Shown piece after piece: positions 36,031 through 44,883 of a stretch of DNA of 60,517 bases. A program made the translations under genes and the position numbers. Position 1 is the stretch's first letter. Each line of letters begins with the position of its first letter. The notes beneath the pieces are model-generated. The model was not told where the DNA came from. It was given only the letters and a program-made list of their open reading frames with translations, and did not search any database. The stretch is from Candidatus Allofournierella merdipullorum (GTDB lineage Bacteria; Bacillota; Clostridia; Oscillospirales; Ruminococcaceae), in NCBI GenBank assembly GCA_019116345.1, contig DXBV01000013.1, positions 1 to 60,517 on the forward strand, in the 5' to 3' direction.

Positions 36031-37911
36031 ATGAAACTGAAACTCAAACGCATCCGGGAGCTGTTCGGCTATGCCTTTGACCTTGTGAAAAGCGAGGGCC
36101 TTTTCGCTATGGTGCGGCGGGCGCTGGGCTTTTTCCGCCGCCGCTTCTTCGGCAAGCGGGCCCGCTACCTGCCCAAGAAAAAGGTGCTGCAGGCCCAGCG
36201 GGCGGGTCTGGCCGACCGGTGGGAGAATGGCGAAGCCCTGCCTCTCGTCAGCATCTGCGTGCCGCTCTACAACACGCCGGAGCCTTTCCTGCGGCAGTTT
36301 TTGGCCAGCGTTTTTGACCAGACCAGCACCCGATGGGAGCTGTGCCTGGCGGACGCATCCGACGCCTCCCACGCCTATGTGGGCGAGATCGTGAAGCAGC
36401 GAGCGGCTTTTGCGGAAAAGCTGGTGCCGGCGGCCGACCGGGTGAAGTACGTCAAGGTGGAAAACAAGGGCATCAGCGCCAACACCAACGCGGCGGCCCA
36501 GCTTGCCACCGGCGAATATCTGGCCCTGGCGGACCACGACGACATCCTCGCCCCCCACGCCGTTTATACCCTGCAGATGGCCATTCTGGACAGCGGCGCG
36601 GATTTTCTTTACAGCGACGAAGCCCTGTTTAAAAAGAGCATCCGCCGGCCCACGGTGGCCCACTTCAAGCCGGATTTCGCCCCGGACTATCTGGTCTGCT
36701 GCAACTACATCTGCCATCTCTCCGCCTTCAAGCGCAGCCTGTATTTTGAGGCGGGGGGCGAGCGGACGGAGTGCGACGGCAGCCAGGACCACGATCTGTT
36801 CCTGCGCCTCACCGACCGGCTGGACGATACCCAGATCTATCACATCCCCCAGGTGCTCTACTACTGGCGGGTCCACGGCGGCTCCACCAGCGGCGGCACC
36901 GCCGCCAAGCCCTATGTGGCCAAGGCGGCGAAAAAGGCCATCGCCGACCATCTGGAGCGCACCGGCCAGCGGGGCACCGTGCGGGACGGCCTTTACCCCA
37001 GCACCTACAAAGTGGACTATGAAATTGAGGGCGAGCCGCTGGTGAGCATCCTCATCCCCAACATGGATCACACCGACGATCTGGGAAAATGCCTCTCCTC
37101 GGTCTATAAAAAGACCAGCTGGCACAACTTTGAGGTCATCGTCATCGAGAATAACTCCAAAGAGGCGGCCACCTTCGACTACTACAAAAAAATCACCGGC
37201 CCCGAGGGCTATCCCCGCTGCCGGGTGGTGGAGTACAAAGCGGAGGGCGGCTTCAACTTCTCCGCCATCAACAACTTCGGCCGCAAGGCGGCAAAGGGCG
37301 ACTACCTGCTGCTGCTCAACAACGATGTGGAGGTCATCAACCGGGAGTGGCTCACCGAAATGCTCATGCAGGCCAGCCGCCCGGGAGTGGCCATGTGCGG
37401 GGCCATGCTCTATTACCCCGACGACACCATCCAGCACGCGGGCATCGTCACGGGCCTCGGCGGCTACGCCGGCCACAGCCACAAATACCGCCCCCGCACC
37501 TCCGGCGGCTACATGTTCCGCGCCGCCACCGTGCAGGACTTTTCCGCCGTCACCGCCGCCTGCCTGCTGGTGCGCGCCCAGGTGTTCGACGGCTTGAACG
37601 GTCTGGACGAGGGCTTCACCGTGGCCTTCAACGATGTGGACTTCTGCCTGCGGGCCCGGCGGGCCGGCTGGCGGGTGGTCTGGACCCCCTACGCCCAGCT
37701 GTACCACTACGAGAGCAAGAGCCGGGGCATCGACGAGAAGGACAAGGCCAAAAAGGCCCGCTTTGCCGGCGAACAAAAGCGCCTCACCGACCGTTTCGGC
37801 CGGGAGAACCTCACCCGCGACCCCTACTATAACCCCGGCCTCACTCTGGATCGGGAGGACTTTTCCGAAAGCGGCGATCTGCGTCATCTGCAGAACTGCA
37901 TGCCGGGCTGA
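36031..37911 (+). CDS. Dual-domain glycosyltransferase (two GT2 modules), copy 2
   Basis: A 626-aa paralogue of the previous gene with the same two-module plan. Domain 1: SICVPLYNTPEPFLRQFLAS, DASDASHAYVGE, LADHDD. Domain 2: VSILIPNMDHTDDLGKCLSS, EGGFNFSAINNFGRK, LLLLNNDVEV, TVAFNDVDFCLRARRAGW and QLYHYESKSRG. A basic N-terminal region (KLKLKRIRELF, RRRFFGKRARYL) may bind the membrane. It is the last gene of the polysaccharide operon. Tandem duplication from copy 1 is likely, with sequence divergence suggesting different acceptors. Confidence 0.9.
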   Translation: MKLKLKRIRELFGYAFDLVKSEGLFAMVRRALGFFRRRFFGKRARYLPKKKVLQAQRAGLADRWENGEALPLVSICVPLYNTPEPFLRQFLASVFDQTSTRWELCLADASDASHAYVGEIVKQRAAFAEKLVPAADRVKYVKVENKGISANTNAAAQLATGEYLALADHDDILAPHAVYTLQMAILDSGADFLYSDEALFKKSIRRPTVAHFKPDFAPDYLVCCNYICHLSAFKRSLYFEAGGERTECDGSQDHDLFLRLTDRLDDTQIYHIPQVLYYWRVHGGSTSGGTAAKPYVAKAAKKAIADHLERTGQRGTVRDGLYPSTYKVDYEIEGEPLVSILIPNMDHTDDLGKCLSSVYKKTSWHNFEVIVIENNSKEAATFDYYKKITGPEGYPRCRVVEYKAEGGFNFSAINNFGRKAAKGDYLLLLNNDVEVINREWLTEMLMQASRPGVAMCGAMLYYPDDTIQHAGIVTGLGGYAGHSHKYRPRTSGGYMFRAATVQDFSAVTAACLLVRAQVFDGLNGLDEGFTVAFNDVDFCLRARRAGWRVVWTPYAQLYHYESKSRGIDEKDKAKKARFAGEQKRLTDRFGRENLTRDPYYNPGLTLDREDFSESGDLRHLQNCMPG

Positions 37912-37928
37912 ACGGCAGATATTGTGTG

Positions 37929-37957
37929 TTGACAAGGCAAAATCGCTGCGGTATACT
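37929..37957 (+). promoter_or_regulatory. Promoter of pflBA
   Basis: TTGACA (37929-37934), a 17-nt spacer, and TATACT (37952-37957). The transcript starts about 20 nt before the riboswitch-like leader. Confidence 0.85.
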
Positions 37958-37979
37958 CAATATTGTTTTCAAAGCAAAA

Positions 37980-38088
37980 CACCGCCCTCACAACTGACGG
38001 AATTTCGTGGGAGACCACGGGGGAGTGAGGTGCGCTTTTATGCCGACCGTCTGGGCAACATCGCATACGCGGTGCTGCCCTTTTTATT
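37980..38088 (+). promoter_or_regulatory. ZTP (pfl-motif) riboswitch with overlapping terminator
   Basis: The leader shows the ZTP aptamer pattern: ACTGACGG, then GTGGGAGACCACGGGGGAGTG (the P2 hairpin GTGG/CCAC followed by the conserved GGGGGAG), a short linker, and CCGACCGTCTGGGCA. GACGG (37995-38000 region) pairs with CCGTC (38047-38051), where the consensus has GCGG/CCGC, a compensating change. GGGCA (38053-38057) is also the 5' arm of a terminator with TGCCC at 38076-38080 followed by TTTTTA. Ligand binding would keep GGGCA in the aptamer pseudoknot and let transcription into pflB. Pattern match made by eye. Confidence 0.82.
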
Positions 38089-38129
38089 TCTCCGGGCGGC
38101 ACAGAACACACCGAAAGGGGCTTTGCAAG

Positions 38130-40358
38130 ATGGAACAGTGGAAGGATTTCGTGCCCGGCGCGTGGCAGGAGGAAATTAACGTTCGGGATTTTATCCAGAA
38201 AAACTACAAACCGTATACAGGGGACGGCAAGTTTCTTGCCGGCCCCACCGACCGCACCAACCGCTTGATGAAAAAGCTGGAGGCCCTGATGGCCGCCGAG
38301 CGGGAAAAGGGCGGTGTGCTGAAGGTGGACACCGAAACGGTGATGAGCCTTTTGACCTTCGCCCCCGGGTATCTGGACAAAGAGGACGAGCTCATCGTGG
38401 GCCTGCAGACCGACGAACCGCTGAAGCGGGGCGTCAACCCCTTCGGTGGCATCCGCATGGCCCGCAGCGCCTGCGAGGCCTACGGGTATAAACTCTCGGA
38501 CAAAATCGAAGAAGAATTCCGCTATCGCACCACCCACAACGACGGCGTGTTCCGGGTGTATGGCCCCGAGACCCGCGCCGCCCGCCATTGCGGCCTCATC
38601 ACCGGCCTGCCCGACGCCTACGGCCGGGGCCGCATCATCGGCGACTACCGCCGGGTGGCCCTCTACGGCGTGGAGAAGCTGGTGGAAGAAAAGCGCAAGG
38701 ACATGGCCGGGCTGCATGCCCAGCCCATGACCGACGAGGTCATCCGCCTCATCGAGGAAGTCTGGCGGCAAATTGACTTTCTGAACAAGCTGGCGGACAT
38801 GGCCAAGATGTACGGTTTTGACATCCGCCGCCCCGCCGCCAATGCCCACGAGGCGGTGCAGTGGCTGTATTTTGGCTACCTCGGCGCCATCAAGGAGCAG
38901 AACGGCGCGGCCATGAGCCTGGGCCGGGTGAGCACCTTTTTGGACATCTACTTCGAGCGGGACCTGGCCGCCGGCATTCTGGATGAGCAGGGCGCTCAGG
39001 AGCTGATGGACCACTTTGTGATGAAGCTGCGCATGGCCCGCCACCTGCGCACCCCCTCCTACAACGAGCTGTTCGGCGGCGATCCCATGTGGATCACCGA
39101 GGCGGTGGGCGGCATGGGCGAGGACGGCCGCACCCTGGTCACCAAGACCTCCTTCCGGATGCTGCACACCCTCTACGACCTGGGCCCCGCCCCCGAACCC
39201 AACCTCACGGTGCTCTGGTCCGGCGCGCTGCCCCAGGACTTCAAGGGGTTCTGCGCCAAGGTCTCCTGCGACACCGACGCCATCCAGTACGAGAACGACG
39301 ACCTGATGCGCCCCATCTACGGCGACGACTACGCCATCGCCTGCTGCGTCTCCGCCATGCGGGTGGGCAAGGACATGCAGTTCTTCGGCGCCCGAACCAA
39401 CCTGCCCAAACTCCTGCTCATGGCCCTCAACGGCGGGCGGGACGAGATGAAGAACGAGCAGGTGGGCCCGGCCACCGAGCCTTACGCCGGCGAGTATCTG
39501 GACTACGATGAGGTCTGCCGCCGGTTGGACTATTACCGCGCCTGGGTGGCAAAGGTGTACGCCAACACCATGAATGTCATCCACTATATGCACGACAAAT
39601 ACGCCTACGAGAAGCTGCAGATGGCCCTCCACGACACCGAGGTCCACCGCTACATGGCCTTCGGCATCGCCGGCCTCAGCGTGCTGGCCGACTCCCTCTC
39701 CGCCATCAAGTACGCCAGGGTGCGCTGTGTGCGGGACGAGGCCACCGGCCTCATCAGCGATTTTGAGGTGGAAGGGGAGTACCCCGCCTACGGCAACGAC
39801 GACGACCGGGTGGACTCCATCGCCGCCGAGCAGGCACGCATCTTCTTTGAGGAGCTGAAAAAGCATCCTCTCTACCGGAACGCCGAGCCCACCCTTTCGG
39901 TGCTCACCATCACCTCCAACGTGGTCTACGGCAAAAAGACCGGCTCCACCCCCGACGGCCGCAAGGCGGGCGAACCCTTTGCCCCCGGCGCGAACCCCAT
40001 GCACGGCAGGGAGAAGAGCGGCGCCCTGGCCAGCCTCAACTCGGTGGCCAAACTCAAATACGACTGCTGCAAGGACGGCATCTCCAACACCTTCTCCATC
40101 CTGCCGGAGGCCCTGGGCAAGACCGAGGCCGAGCGCCACGGCAACCTGGTGGCTCTGCTGGATGGCTATTTCGCCCAGATGGCCCACCATCTGAACGTGA
40201 ACGTGATGAACCGCCAAATGCTGCAGGAGGCCTACGAGGACCCGTCGAAATACCCCAACCTCACCATCCGCGTTTCCGGCTACGCGGTGAACTTCCACAA
40301 GCTCAGCCGGGAACAGCAGCGGGAGGTCATCCGCCGCACCTTCCACAGCGCCATGTAA
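38130..40358 (+). CDS. pflB: Formate C-acetyltransferase (pyruvate formate-lyase)
   Basis: Glycyl-radical enzyme converting pyruvate + CoA to acetyl-CoA + formate under anaerobic conditions. 742 aa, the usual PFL length. The adjacent catalytic cysteines are residues 405-406 (IACCVSAM) and the radical glycine is near residue 717 within RVSGYAVNF, 25 residues from the end as expected. The ATG at 38130 follows GAAAGGGG; an open frame further upstream runs through the riboswitch and is not coding. The activase follows 15 bp downstream. Formate also feeds 10-formyl-THF and purine synthesis, consistent with ZTP control. Confidence 0.97.
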   Translation: MEQWKDFVPGAWQEEINVRDFIQKNYKPYTGDGKFLAGPTDRTNRLMKKLEALMAAEREKGGVLKVDTETVMSLLTFAPGYLDKEDELIVGLQTDEPLKRGVNPFGGIRMARSACEAYGYKLSDKIEEEFRYRTTHNDGVFRVYGPETRAARHCGLITGLPDAYGRGRIIGDYRRVALYGVEKLVEEKRKDMAGLHAQPMTDEVIRLIEEVWRQIDFLNKLADMAKMYGFDIRRPAANAHEAVQWLYFGYLGAIKEQNGAAMSLGRVSTFLDIYFERDLAAGILDEQGAQELMDHFVMKLRMARHLRTPSYNELFGGDPMWITEAVGGMGEDGRTLVTKTSFRMLHTLYDLGPAPEPNLTVLWSGALPQDFKGFCAKVSCDTDAIQYENDDLMRPIYGDDYAIACCVSAMRVGKDMQFFGARTNLPKLLLMALNGGRDEMKNEQVGPATEPYAGEYLDYDEVCRRLDYYRAWVAKVYANTMNVIHYMHDKYAYEKLQMALHDTEVHRYMAFGIAGLSVLADSLSAIKYARVRCVRDEATGLISDFEVEGEYPAYGNDDDRVDSIAAEQARIFFEELKKHPLYRNAEPTLSVLTITSNVVYGKKTGSTPDGRKAGEPFAPGANPMHGREKSGALASLNSVAKLKYDCCKDGISNTFSILPEALGKTEAERHGNLVALLDGYFAQMAHHLNVNVMNRQMLQEAYEDPSKYPNLTIRVSGYAVNFHKLSREQQREVIRRTFHSAM

Positions 40359-40373
40359 AAGGAGGCCCGGCCC

Positions 40374-41111
40374 ATGGAAAACAGCGTCCTCACCGGCCGC
40401 GTCCACTCTTTCCAGTCCATGGGGGCGGTGGACGGCCCCGGCCTGCGCTATGTGGTGTTCTTTCAGGGGTGCCCTTTGCGCTGCGCCTACTGCCACAACC
40501 CGGACACCTGGGCCTTTGACGGCGGACAGGAAACCACGGTGGAGGATGTGCTGCAAAAGGTGCGCCGCTGCGCGCCCTATATCAAAAAGAACGGCGGCGT
40601 CACCCTCACCGGCGGCGAACCCCTGTCCCAGAGCGGGTTTGCCGCGGCGCTGCTGGTGGCCCTCAAGGCTGAGGGGTTTCACACCGCGCTGGACACCTCC
40701 GGCGCGGCCAGCCTTGAAAGCGCCGCAAAGGTGCTGGAACACACCGACCTGGTGCTGGCTGATTTGAAATTCACCACCGAAGAGGACTACCGCCGCCACA
40801 CCGGCGGCAGCCTTGCCCACACCCTGGCGTTCCTGGACCTCTGCCGCGAGATGGGCCGCCCGGTGTGGCTGCGGCACGTGGTGGTGCCGGGGCTCAACGA
40901 CGGCCCTGAGGCCGCGGCCCGGCTGGCCCAACTGGCCAAGGGGTATGACAATGTGGAAAAGGTGGAATTGCTGCCCTTCCGCACCCTCTGCATCGAAAAG
41001 TACGCCGCGCTGGGCCTGCCCTTTCCGCTGGAAGGCACGCCCCCGGCGGGCGAAGAACACCTTGCGCCCTTTTACGAAGCGTTGGGCCCTCTGGCCAAAC
41101 CGGCAAAATAA
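40374..41111 (+). CDS. pflA: Pyruvate formate-lyase activating enzyme
   Basis: A radical-SAM enzyme that abstracts hydrogen from the PFL glycine. The 245-aa protein carries GAVDGPGLRYVVFFQGC, then the cluster motif CPLRCAYCHNPD (C-x3-C-x2-C), TLTGGEPLSQ and VVVPGLNDG. Family-sized. RBS AAAGGAGG lies between the two genes, so it is translated from the pflB mRNA. A strong bidirectional terminator follows. Confidence 0.96.
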   Translation: MENSVLTGRVHSFQSMGAVDGPGLRYVVFFQGCPLRCAYCHNPDTWAFDGGQETTVEDVLQKVRRCAPYIKKNGGVTLTGGEPLSQSGFAAALLVALKAEGFHTALDTSGAASLESAAKVLEHTDLVLADLKFTTEEDYRRHTGGSLAHTLAFLDLCREMGRPVWLRHVVVPGLNDGPEAAARLAQLAKGYDNVEKVELLPFRTLCIEKYAALGLPFPLEGTPPAGEEHLAPFYEALGPLAKPAK

Positions 41112-41117
41112 AAAGAA

Positions 41118-41155
41118 AAGCGCCCTTTGGAGAATTTCTCCAAAGGGCGCTTTTG
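41118..41155. terminator. Bidirectional terminator
   Basis: A 13-bp stem (GCGCCCTTTGGAG with CTCCAAAGGGCGC) around AATTT, flanked by A and T runs, lies between pflA (+) and the flavin reductase gene (-). Confidence 0.93.
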
Positions 41156-41162
41156 CGTCGGT

Positions 41163-41795
41163 TCATTTGCGGGGCCGCCGGGGGGAGGAAGGGCCTTGGG
41201 GGCGCGCACCCGGCTTTTTGGGCGCGGGCTTTTTCTTGCGCACGCTCCAGCCGAACTTGCCCAGCTGTTTGCCCAAAGCGTAGTAGTCGCCGTGGGCGTA
41301 GGCCAAAAGGCCCGCCTTTTCCAGATGCAGCTTGCCCGCGCTGTCCAAAAGGGCGGGGTCCACGTCCACCGCCACCACGTCCGCCAGAAACAGGTCGTGG
41401 CTGCCCAGCGCAATGCGCTGGAACACCTTGCACTCCAGACTCACCGGGCTTTCCGCCAGCAGGGGGCAGCCAACTTTCGAAGCGGGGGCGGTGTGCAGGC
41501 CCATGGCGGTGAATTTGTTCACATCTTTGCCGCTCTTCACGCCGCACCAGTCCACCGCTTTGGCCAGGGCCGTGGTGGGCAGGTTGAGGACGAATTCGCC
41601 GCTCTCTTTGATGAGGCCGTAGCTGTGGCGGGTGGGCCGAACGGAAATGGACACCCGGGGCGGCTGGGTGCAGATGGTGCCCACCCAGGCGACGGTGATG
41701 AGATTGGCCGCTTCCCCCTCGCCGCAGCTCACCAGCACCGGGGGCACCGGGCCCAGCAGGGCGCTGCCCGGCCAGGAGAGTTTCTCTTCACTCAT
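41163..41795 (-). CDS. Flavin reductase-like FMN-binding protein
   Basis: A 210-aa protein of the flavin reductase/FMN-binding split-barrel family. Family features: NLITVAWVGTICTQPPRVSISVRP near residue 36, HSYGLIKESGEFVLNLPT and GLHTAPASKVGCPLLAESP. The last 25 residues are a Lys/Pro/Arg tail not found in most relatives. The start follows GAGGAGAAGG and overlaps the gtrB stop by 8 nt, so its translation depends on the upstream gene. The electron acceptor is unknown. Confidence 0.85.
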   Translation of the reverse strand: MSEEKLSWPGSALLGPVPPVLVSCGEGEAANLITVAWVGTICTQPPRVSISVRPTRHSYGLIKESGEFVLNLPTTALAKAVDWCGVKSGKDVNKFTAMGLHTAPASKVGCPLLAESPVSLECKVFQRIALGSHDLFLADVVAVDVDPALLDSAGKLHLEKAGLLAYAHGDYYALGKQLGKFGWSVRKKKPAPKKPGARPQGPSSPRRPRK

Positions 41796-42753
41796 GGGCC
41801 TTCTCCTCAAAGGTGGTCTCGCCGATGATGTAGCGGGGCCGGGCCTTGGTCTCCATGTAAATTTTGCCGATGTACTCGCCGATCACGCCAAGGCACAGCA
41901 GCTGGATGCCGCCCATGAAGCAGACGATGGAGATGGTGCTGGCCCAGCCGGCCACCGTGTGGCCCAGCAGTGCCGCCACCACCGCCCAGATCACCCCGAT
42001 GAAGCTGATGCAGGAGACCAGCATGCCAAAGCCGGTGATGAGGCGGATGGGCTTCACCGACAGGCTGGTGATGCCGTCAAAGGCCAGGGCCAGCATCTTT
42101 TTCAGGGGGTAGTGGCTCTCGCCCGCCAGACGCTCGGCGCGCTCGTAGTAGACGCTGGTGCTCTTGAAGCCCACCAGCGGCACCATGCCCCGCAGGAAAA
42201 TGTTCACCTCTTTGAAGTTGGCGAACTCTTTCAGAACCCGGCTGCTCAAAAGCCGGTAGTCCGCATGGTTGAACACCACCTGGGCGCCCATCCAGTTCAT
42301 CAGTTTGTAAAAGCTCTCGGCGGTGAAACGCTTGAAGAAGGTGTCGGTGTCCCGCTTGGAGCGCACGCCGTACACCACTTCGCAGCCGTCGTGGTAAGCC
42401 TTTACCATCTCGTCCATGGCGTTGATGTCGTCCTGGCCGTCGCAGTCGATGCTGATGGTGATGTCACAGCGGTCTTTCACGGTCAAAAGGCCGCCCAGCA
42501 GGGCGTTCTGATGCCCCCGGTTGCGGGAGAGGCAGATGCCCTCCACCAGTTCCTCTTTGGCGGCCAGGTCCCGGATGATGGCCCAGGTGTTGTCCTTGGA
42601 GCCGTCGTTCACAAACACCGCCCGGCTTTCCGGGGCGATGAGGTCCGCGGCCATCAGGTCCCGCAGTTTCTGCAGGAACATGGGCGCGGTGACGGGCAGC
42701 ACCTGCTGCTCGTTGTAGCAGGGGATGACGATGTACAAAACCGGCAGTTTCAT
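41788..42753 (-). CDS. Bactoprenol/dolichol-phosphate glycosyltransferase (GtrB-like)
   Basis: A 321-aa GT2 enzyme of the DPM1/GtrB type that charges a polyprenyl phosphate with one sugar on the cytoplasmic face. YIVIPCYNEQQVLP at the start, FVNDGSKDNTW, SRNRGHQNALLGGL, SIDCDGQDD (metal motif) and two C-terminal membrane spans (about 240-262, 274-296). It could supply the donor for the GT-C protein at 22.4-24.0 kb; that link is inference. The operon is crp-like gene, this gene, flavin reductase. Confidence 0.9.
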   Translation of the reverse strand: MKLPVLYIVIPCYNEQQVLPVTAPMFLQKLRDLMAADLIAPESRAVFVNDGSKDNTWAIIRDLAAKEELVEGICLSRNRGHQNALLGGLLTVKDRCDITISIDCDGQDDINAMDEMVKAYHDGCEVVYGVRSKRDTDTFFKRFTAESFYKLMNWMGAQVVFNHADYRLLSSRVLKEFANFKEVNIFLRGMVPLVGFKSTSVYYERAERLAGESHYPLKKMLALAFDGITSLSVKPIRLITGFGMLVSCISFIGVIWAVVAALLGHTVAGWASTISIVCFMGGIQLLCLGVIGEYIGKIYMETKARPRYIIGETTFEEKAHE

Positions 42754-42774
42754 GTTTCCATTCCTCCAAAGCGT

Positions 42775-43464
42775 TCAGCGCTGGTATTCCCGGGCAAGAG
42801 CCGCCCGGTCCAGAATTTTAAAACTGTTTTTATAGGTCTCGATCAGGCCCTGCGCCCGCATGCGGGAAATTTCCCGGCACAGGGCGCTGCGCTCGCAGTT
42901 CAGATACTCTGCCAGCCCCGCCCGGGAGAGGGGGATGGAGAAGGTGTCCGCCCCGGCGGCCTTCGCCTGGCCCAGCAGGTAGGCGCACAGCTTGGAGCGC
43001 AGGCTTTTCAGAATGAGCAGATCCACCCGGCGGCTCAGATCGAAGTATTTTTCCGAAATGGTGCGCACCAGGTTCTGCATCAGCTGGGTGTGCTCCGGGT
43101 GCATCGCCGCGCAGGGGCACAGCAGCTTGCGGCAGGGGATGAACATCGCCTTCGAGGGGCTGCGGGCGGTGATGGTCACCGGGCTTTTCACCGCGCTGCC
43201 CGCCAGCACGTCGCCGAACACGCTGCCCGGCACAAGGTCGGTGATGGACACCGCCGCGCCGTCCGGCGTGGTCTTGAGGGCGGTGGCGCTGCCCTCCAGC
43301 AGCACGCCGATCTCGCCGGTGTCGTAGCCCGCCAAAAGCAGGATGTCGCCCTTTTCGTAGCGGCGCACCGCCGGCGCAAAGCAGCCCATCAGCCGGGCGA
43401 GGCCCTCCGGCGGGATGTCAGCGAACAGGGGCGTGCCTGCCAGCAGGGGATAGTATTCTTCCAC
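42775..43464 (-). CDS. Crp/Fnr family transcriptional regulator
   Basis: A 229-aa regulator with an N-terminal cyclic-nucleotide-type sensory barrel (about 15-120: GDILLLAGYDTGEIGVLLEG, VPGSVFGDVLAG) and a C-terminal winged helix (about 160-215: SIPLSRAGLAEYLNCERSALCREISRM). A cysteine pair plus His lies mid-protein (RKLLCPCAAMHPEH); it might bind a metal or sense redox, but it is not the FNR four-cysteine pattern. GTG start with AAAGGAG. A palindrome and a promoter lie just upstream, so it may repress itself. Confidence 0.9.
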   Translation of the reverse strand: MEEYYPLLAGTPLFADIPPEGLARLMGCFAPAVRRYEKGDILLLAGYDTGEIGVLLEGSATALKTTPDGAAVSITDLVPGSVFGDVLAGSAVKSPVTITARSPSKAMFIPCRKLLCPCAAMHPEHTQLMQNLVRTISEKYFDLSRRVDLLILKSLRSKLCAYLLGQAKAAGADTFSIPLSRAGLAEYLNCERSALCREISRMRAQGLIETYKNSFKILDRAALAREYQR

Positions 43465-43509
43465 GGGCGGCTCCTTTCTGTGAAAAAGATAAATAAAAAA
43501 ATCACAACA

Positions 43510-43523
43510 GTTGCCCGGGCAAC
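43510..43523. promoter_or_regulatory. Palindromic operator candidate for the Crp/Fnr regulator
   Basis: GTTGCCCGGGCAAC is a perfect 14-bp palindrome, the same 5-4-5 layout as FNR-type sites (TTGAT-N4-ATCAA). It lies about 10-20 nt downstream of the expected start of the regulator's own transcript, a position suited to autorepression. Confidence 0.55.
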
Positions 43524-43538
43524 AGCAATCTATCCCTC

Positions 43539-43567
43539 ATTATAGTAAAATCTTCAAGGAAAAGCAA
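43539..43567 (-). promoter_or_regulatory. Promoter of the crp-like operon
   Basis: On the - strand TTGCTT (43562-43567), a 17-nt spacer, and TATAAT (43539-43544). Confidence 0.65.
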
Positions 43568-43609
43568 TGCAAAGAGGGGCGAAGGGGCCCCGGGAAAGGT
43601 GGAATTTTC

Positions 43610-44152
43610 ATGAAACAGTTTTACACCCGCATGCTCACCCGCACCGCGCTGCTGCTGGCGCTCTGTGTAGTGGTGCAGCAGTTCAAGACCGTCAGCCAGT
43701 TCATCACCGGCCCGCTGGTGAACCTCATCCTGCTGCTGGCCGCCCTGGCGGTGGGCCTTGGCAGCGGATTGTGCATCGCGGTGCTCAGCCCCATCCTCGC
43801 ATTCCTCATCGCCCCCAGCCCCGTCATGCAGCTGATGCCTCAGCTCATCGTGCTGGTGGCCGCGGGCAACGCCGCCCTGGTGGTGTGCGCCTGGGCGCTG
43901 CGCAAACAGGATAAATTCTTCTGGCTTGGCTTTTTGCTGGGCGCGGCGGCCAAGGTGGCCGTGATGGCCGGCGGCCTGCAGTTTGTACTGCTGCCCCTCT
44001 TCGGCGGCGTGCTCAACGAAAAACAGGTGGCCACCGTCAGCACCATGTTCGGCGTGAACCAGTTCATCACCGCCCTCATCGGCGGCGTGCTGTGCGCCAT
44101 CCTCTGGCCGCTGCTGCGCAAGGTGAAAGGCTTTGTGCTGCAAAAGGCGTAA
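43610..44152 (+). CDS. ECF-type transporter S-component-like membrane protein
   Basis: A 180-aa protein with about five or six membrane segments. The N-terminal MLTRTALLLALCVVVQQFK and the NLILLLAALAVGLGSGLCIAVLSPILAFLI segment match the substrate-binding S components of energy-coupling-factor transporters, which bind vitamins or small cofactors. The substrate is not evident and no riboswitch is visible in the short leader. GGAAAGGTGG precedes the ATG. It is divergent from the Crp/Fnr gene, so the palindrome between them might control it. Confidence 0.72.
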   Translation: MKQFYTRMLTRTALLLALCVVVQQFKTVSQFITGPLVNLILLLAALAVGLGSGLCIAVLSPILAFLIAPSPVMQLMPQLIVLVAAGNAALVVCAWALRKQDKFFWLGFLLGAAAKVAVMAGGLQFVLLPLFGGVLNEKQVATVSTMFGVNQFITALIGGVLCAILWPLLRKVKGFVLQKA

Positions 44153-44164
44153 ACCCATCGCTCA

Positions 44165-44200
44165 AAAACGCCCCTGCGTTCGGCAGGGGCGTTTTTTTTT
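44165..44200 (+). terminator. Rho-independent terminator
   Basis: CGCCCCTGC pairs with GCAGGGGCG around GTTCG-type loop and is followed by nine T. Confidence 0.93.
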
Positions 44201-44308
44201 CGCGGTTCTTTAACTTCTGCAAAGGAGCGCCCTACAAAGGAGGTGTAAGGCAAAAACGAAAAAAACGGCGTCCTTTGGCGGGCGCCCTTTCAAGAGGAGG
44301 ATACAATT

Positions 44309-44833
44309 ATGAAGTGCTTTAATCATGAGGATCGGGACGCTGTGGCATACTGCCAGCATTGCGGAAAGGCTCTGTGCCGTGAATGCGCGGAAAAATACAC
44401 CCCCTGCCTGTGCGACGACTGCTTCGAGGCTCTCTGGCAGGAGCAGCAGCGGCAGAAGCAGGCAGAAGAGGAGGCCTGGGGCGCCCAGCGCCGGGAGGAA
44501 CTGGAGGGCACCGTCCGCGGATTTATGATCCGGGCGCTGATCGGCTTTGGCCTGTGCCTGGTGATGCTGCCGCCGCTGATGGAAGGCGTGCCGCTTCTCA
44601 TGGTGCTGGTGCAGCTGCTGGTGCTGTTTTCGGTGCCCTTTGGCTGGCATCTCATCAGCGACGGTCAGGCCCGCATCCATGTGGACCTGATCGCCAGCGT
44701 GGGCTTCTGGGTCTTCCTTGGCTTTGCCAAGGGCGTGCTGTCCTTCTTCGTGGGGGTGCCCGCGCTGTTCATCCAGCTGTCGGAAGTCCTTCGGGCGAAA
44801 ACCGAACTGGACGCCATGGCCGTGCAGAAGTAA
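44309..44833 (+). CDS. B-box zinc-finger membrane protein
   Basis: A 174-aa protein of unknown role. The first 40 residues form a B-box-type zinc finger (MKCFNHEDRDAVAYCQHCGKAL, CRECAEKY, CLCDDC). A charged coiled segment (about 45-70) follows, then three to four hydrophobic spans (about 72-150) and a short soluble end. The finger should be cytoplasmic. GAGGAGG precedes the ATG. Similar finger-plus-membrane proteins are common in Clostridia without assigned function. Confidence 0.8.
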   Translation: MKCFNHEDRDAVAYCQHCGKALCRECAEKYTPCLCDDCFEALWQEQQRQKQAEEEAWGAQRREELEGTVRGFMIRALIGFGLCLVMLPPLMEGVPLLMVLVQLLVLFSVPFGWHLISDGQARIHVDLIASVGFWVFLGFAKGVLSFFVGVPALFIQLSEVLRAKTELDAMAVQK

Positions 44834-44845
44834 GGGGGAATATAA

Positions 44846-44882
44846 AAAACGGGCCTGCGCGATGATGCACAGGCCCCTCTTT
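44846..44882. terminator. Bidirectional terminator
   Basis: GGGCCTG and CAGGCCC pair around a 12-14 nt loop, with AAAAAA on the left and CTCTTTTT on the right, between convergent genes. Confidence 0.8.
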
Positions 44883-44883
44883 T

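Noticed and set aside
43545-43609. Vitamin riboswitch before the ECF-like gene
   Set aside because: The leader is too short and shows no known aptamer core.
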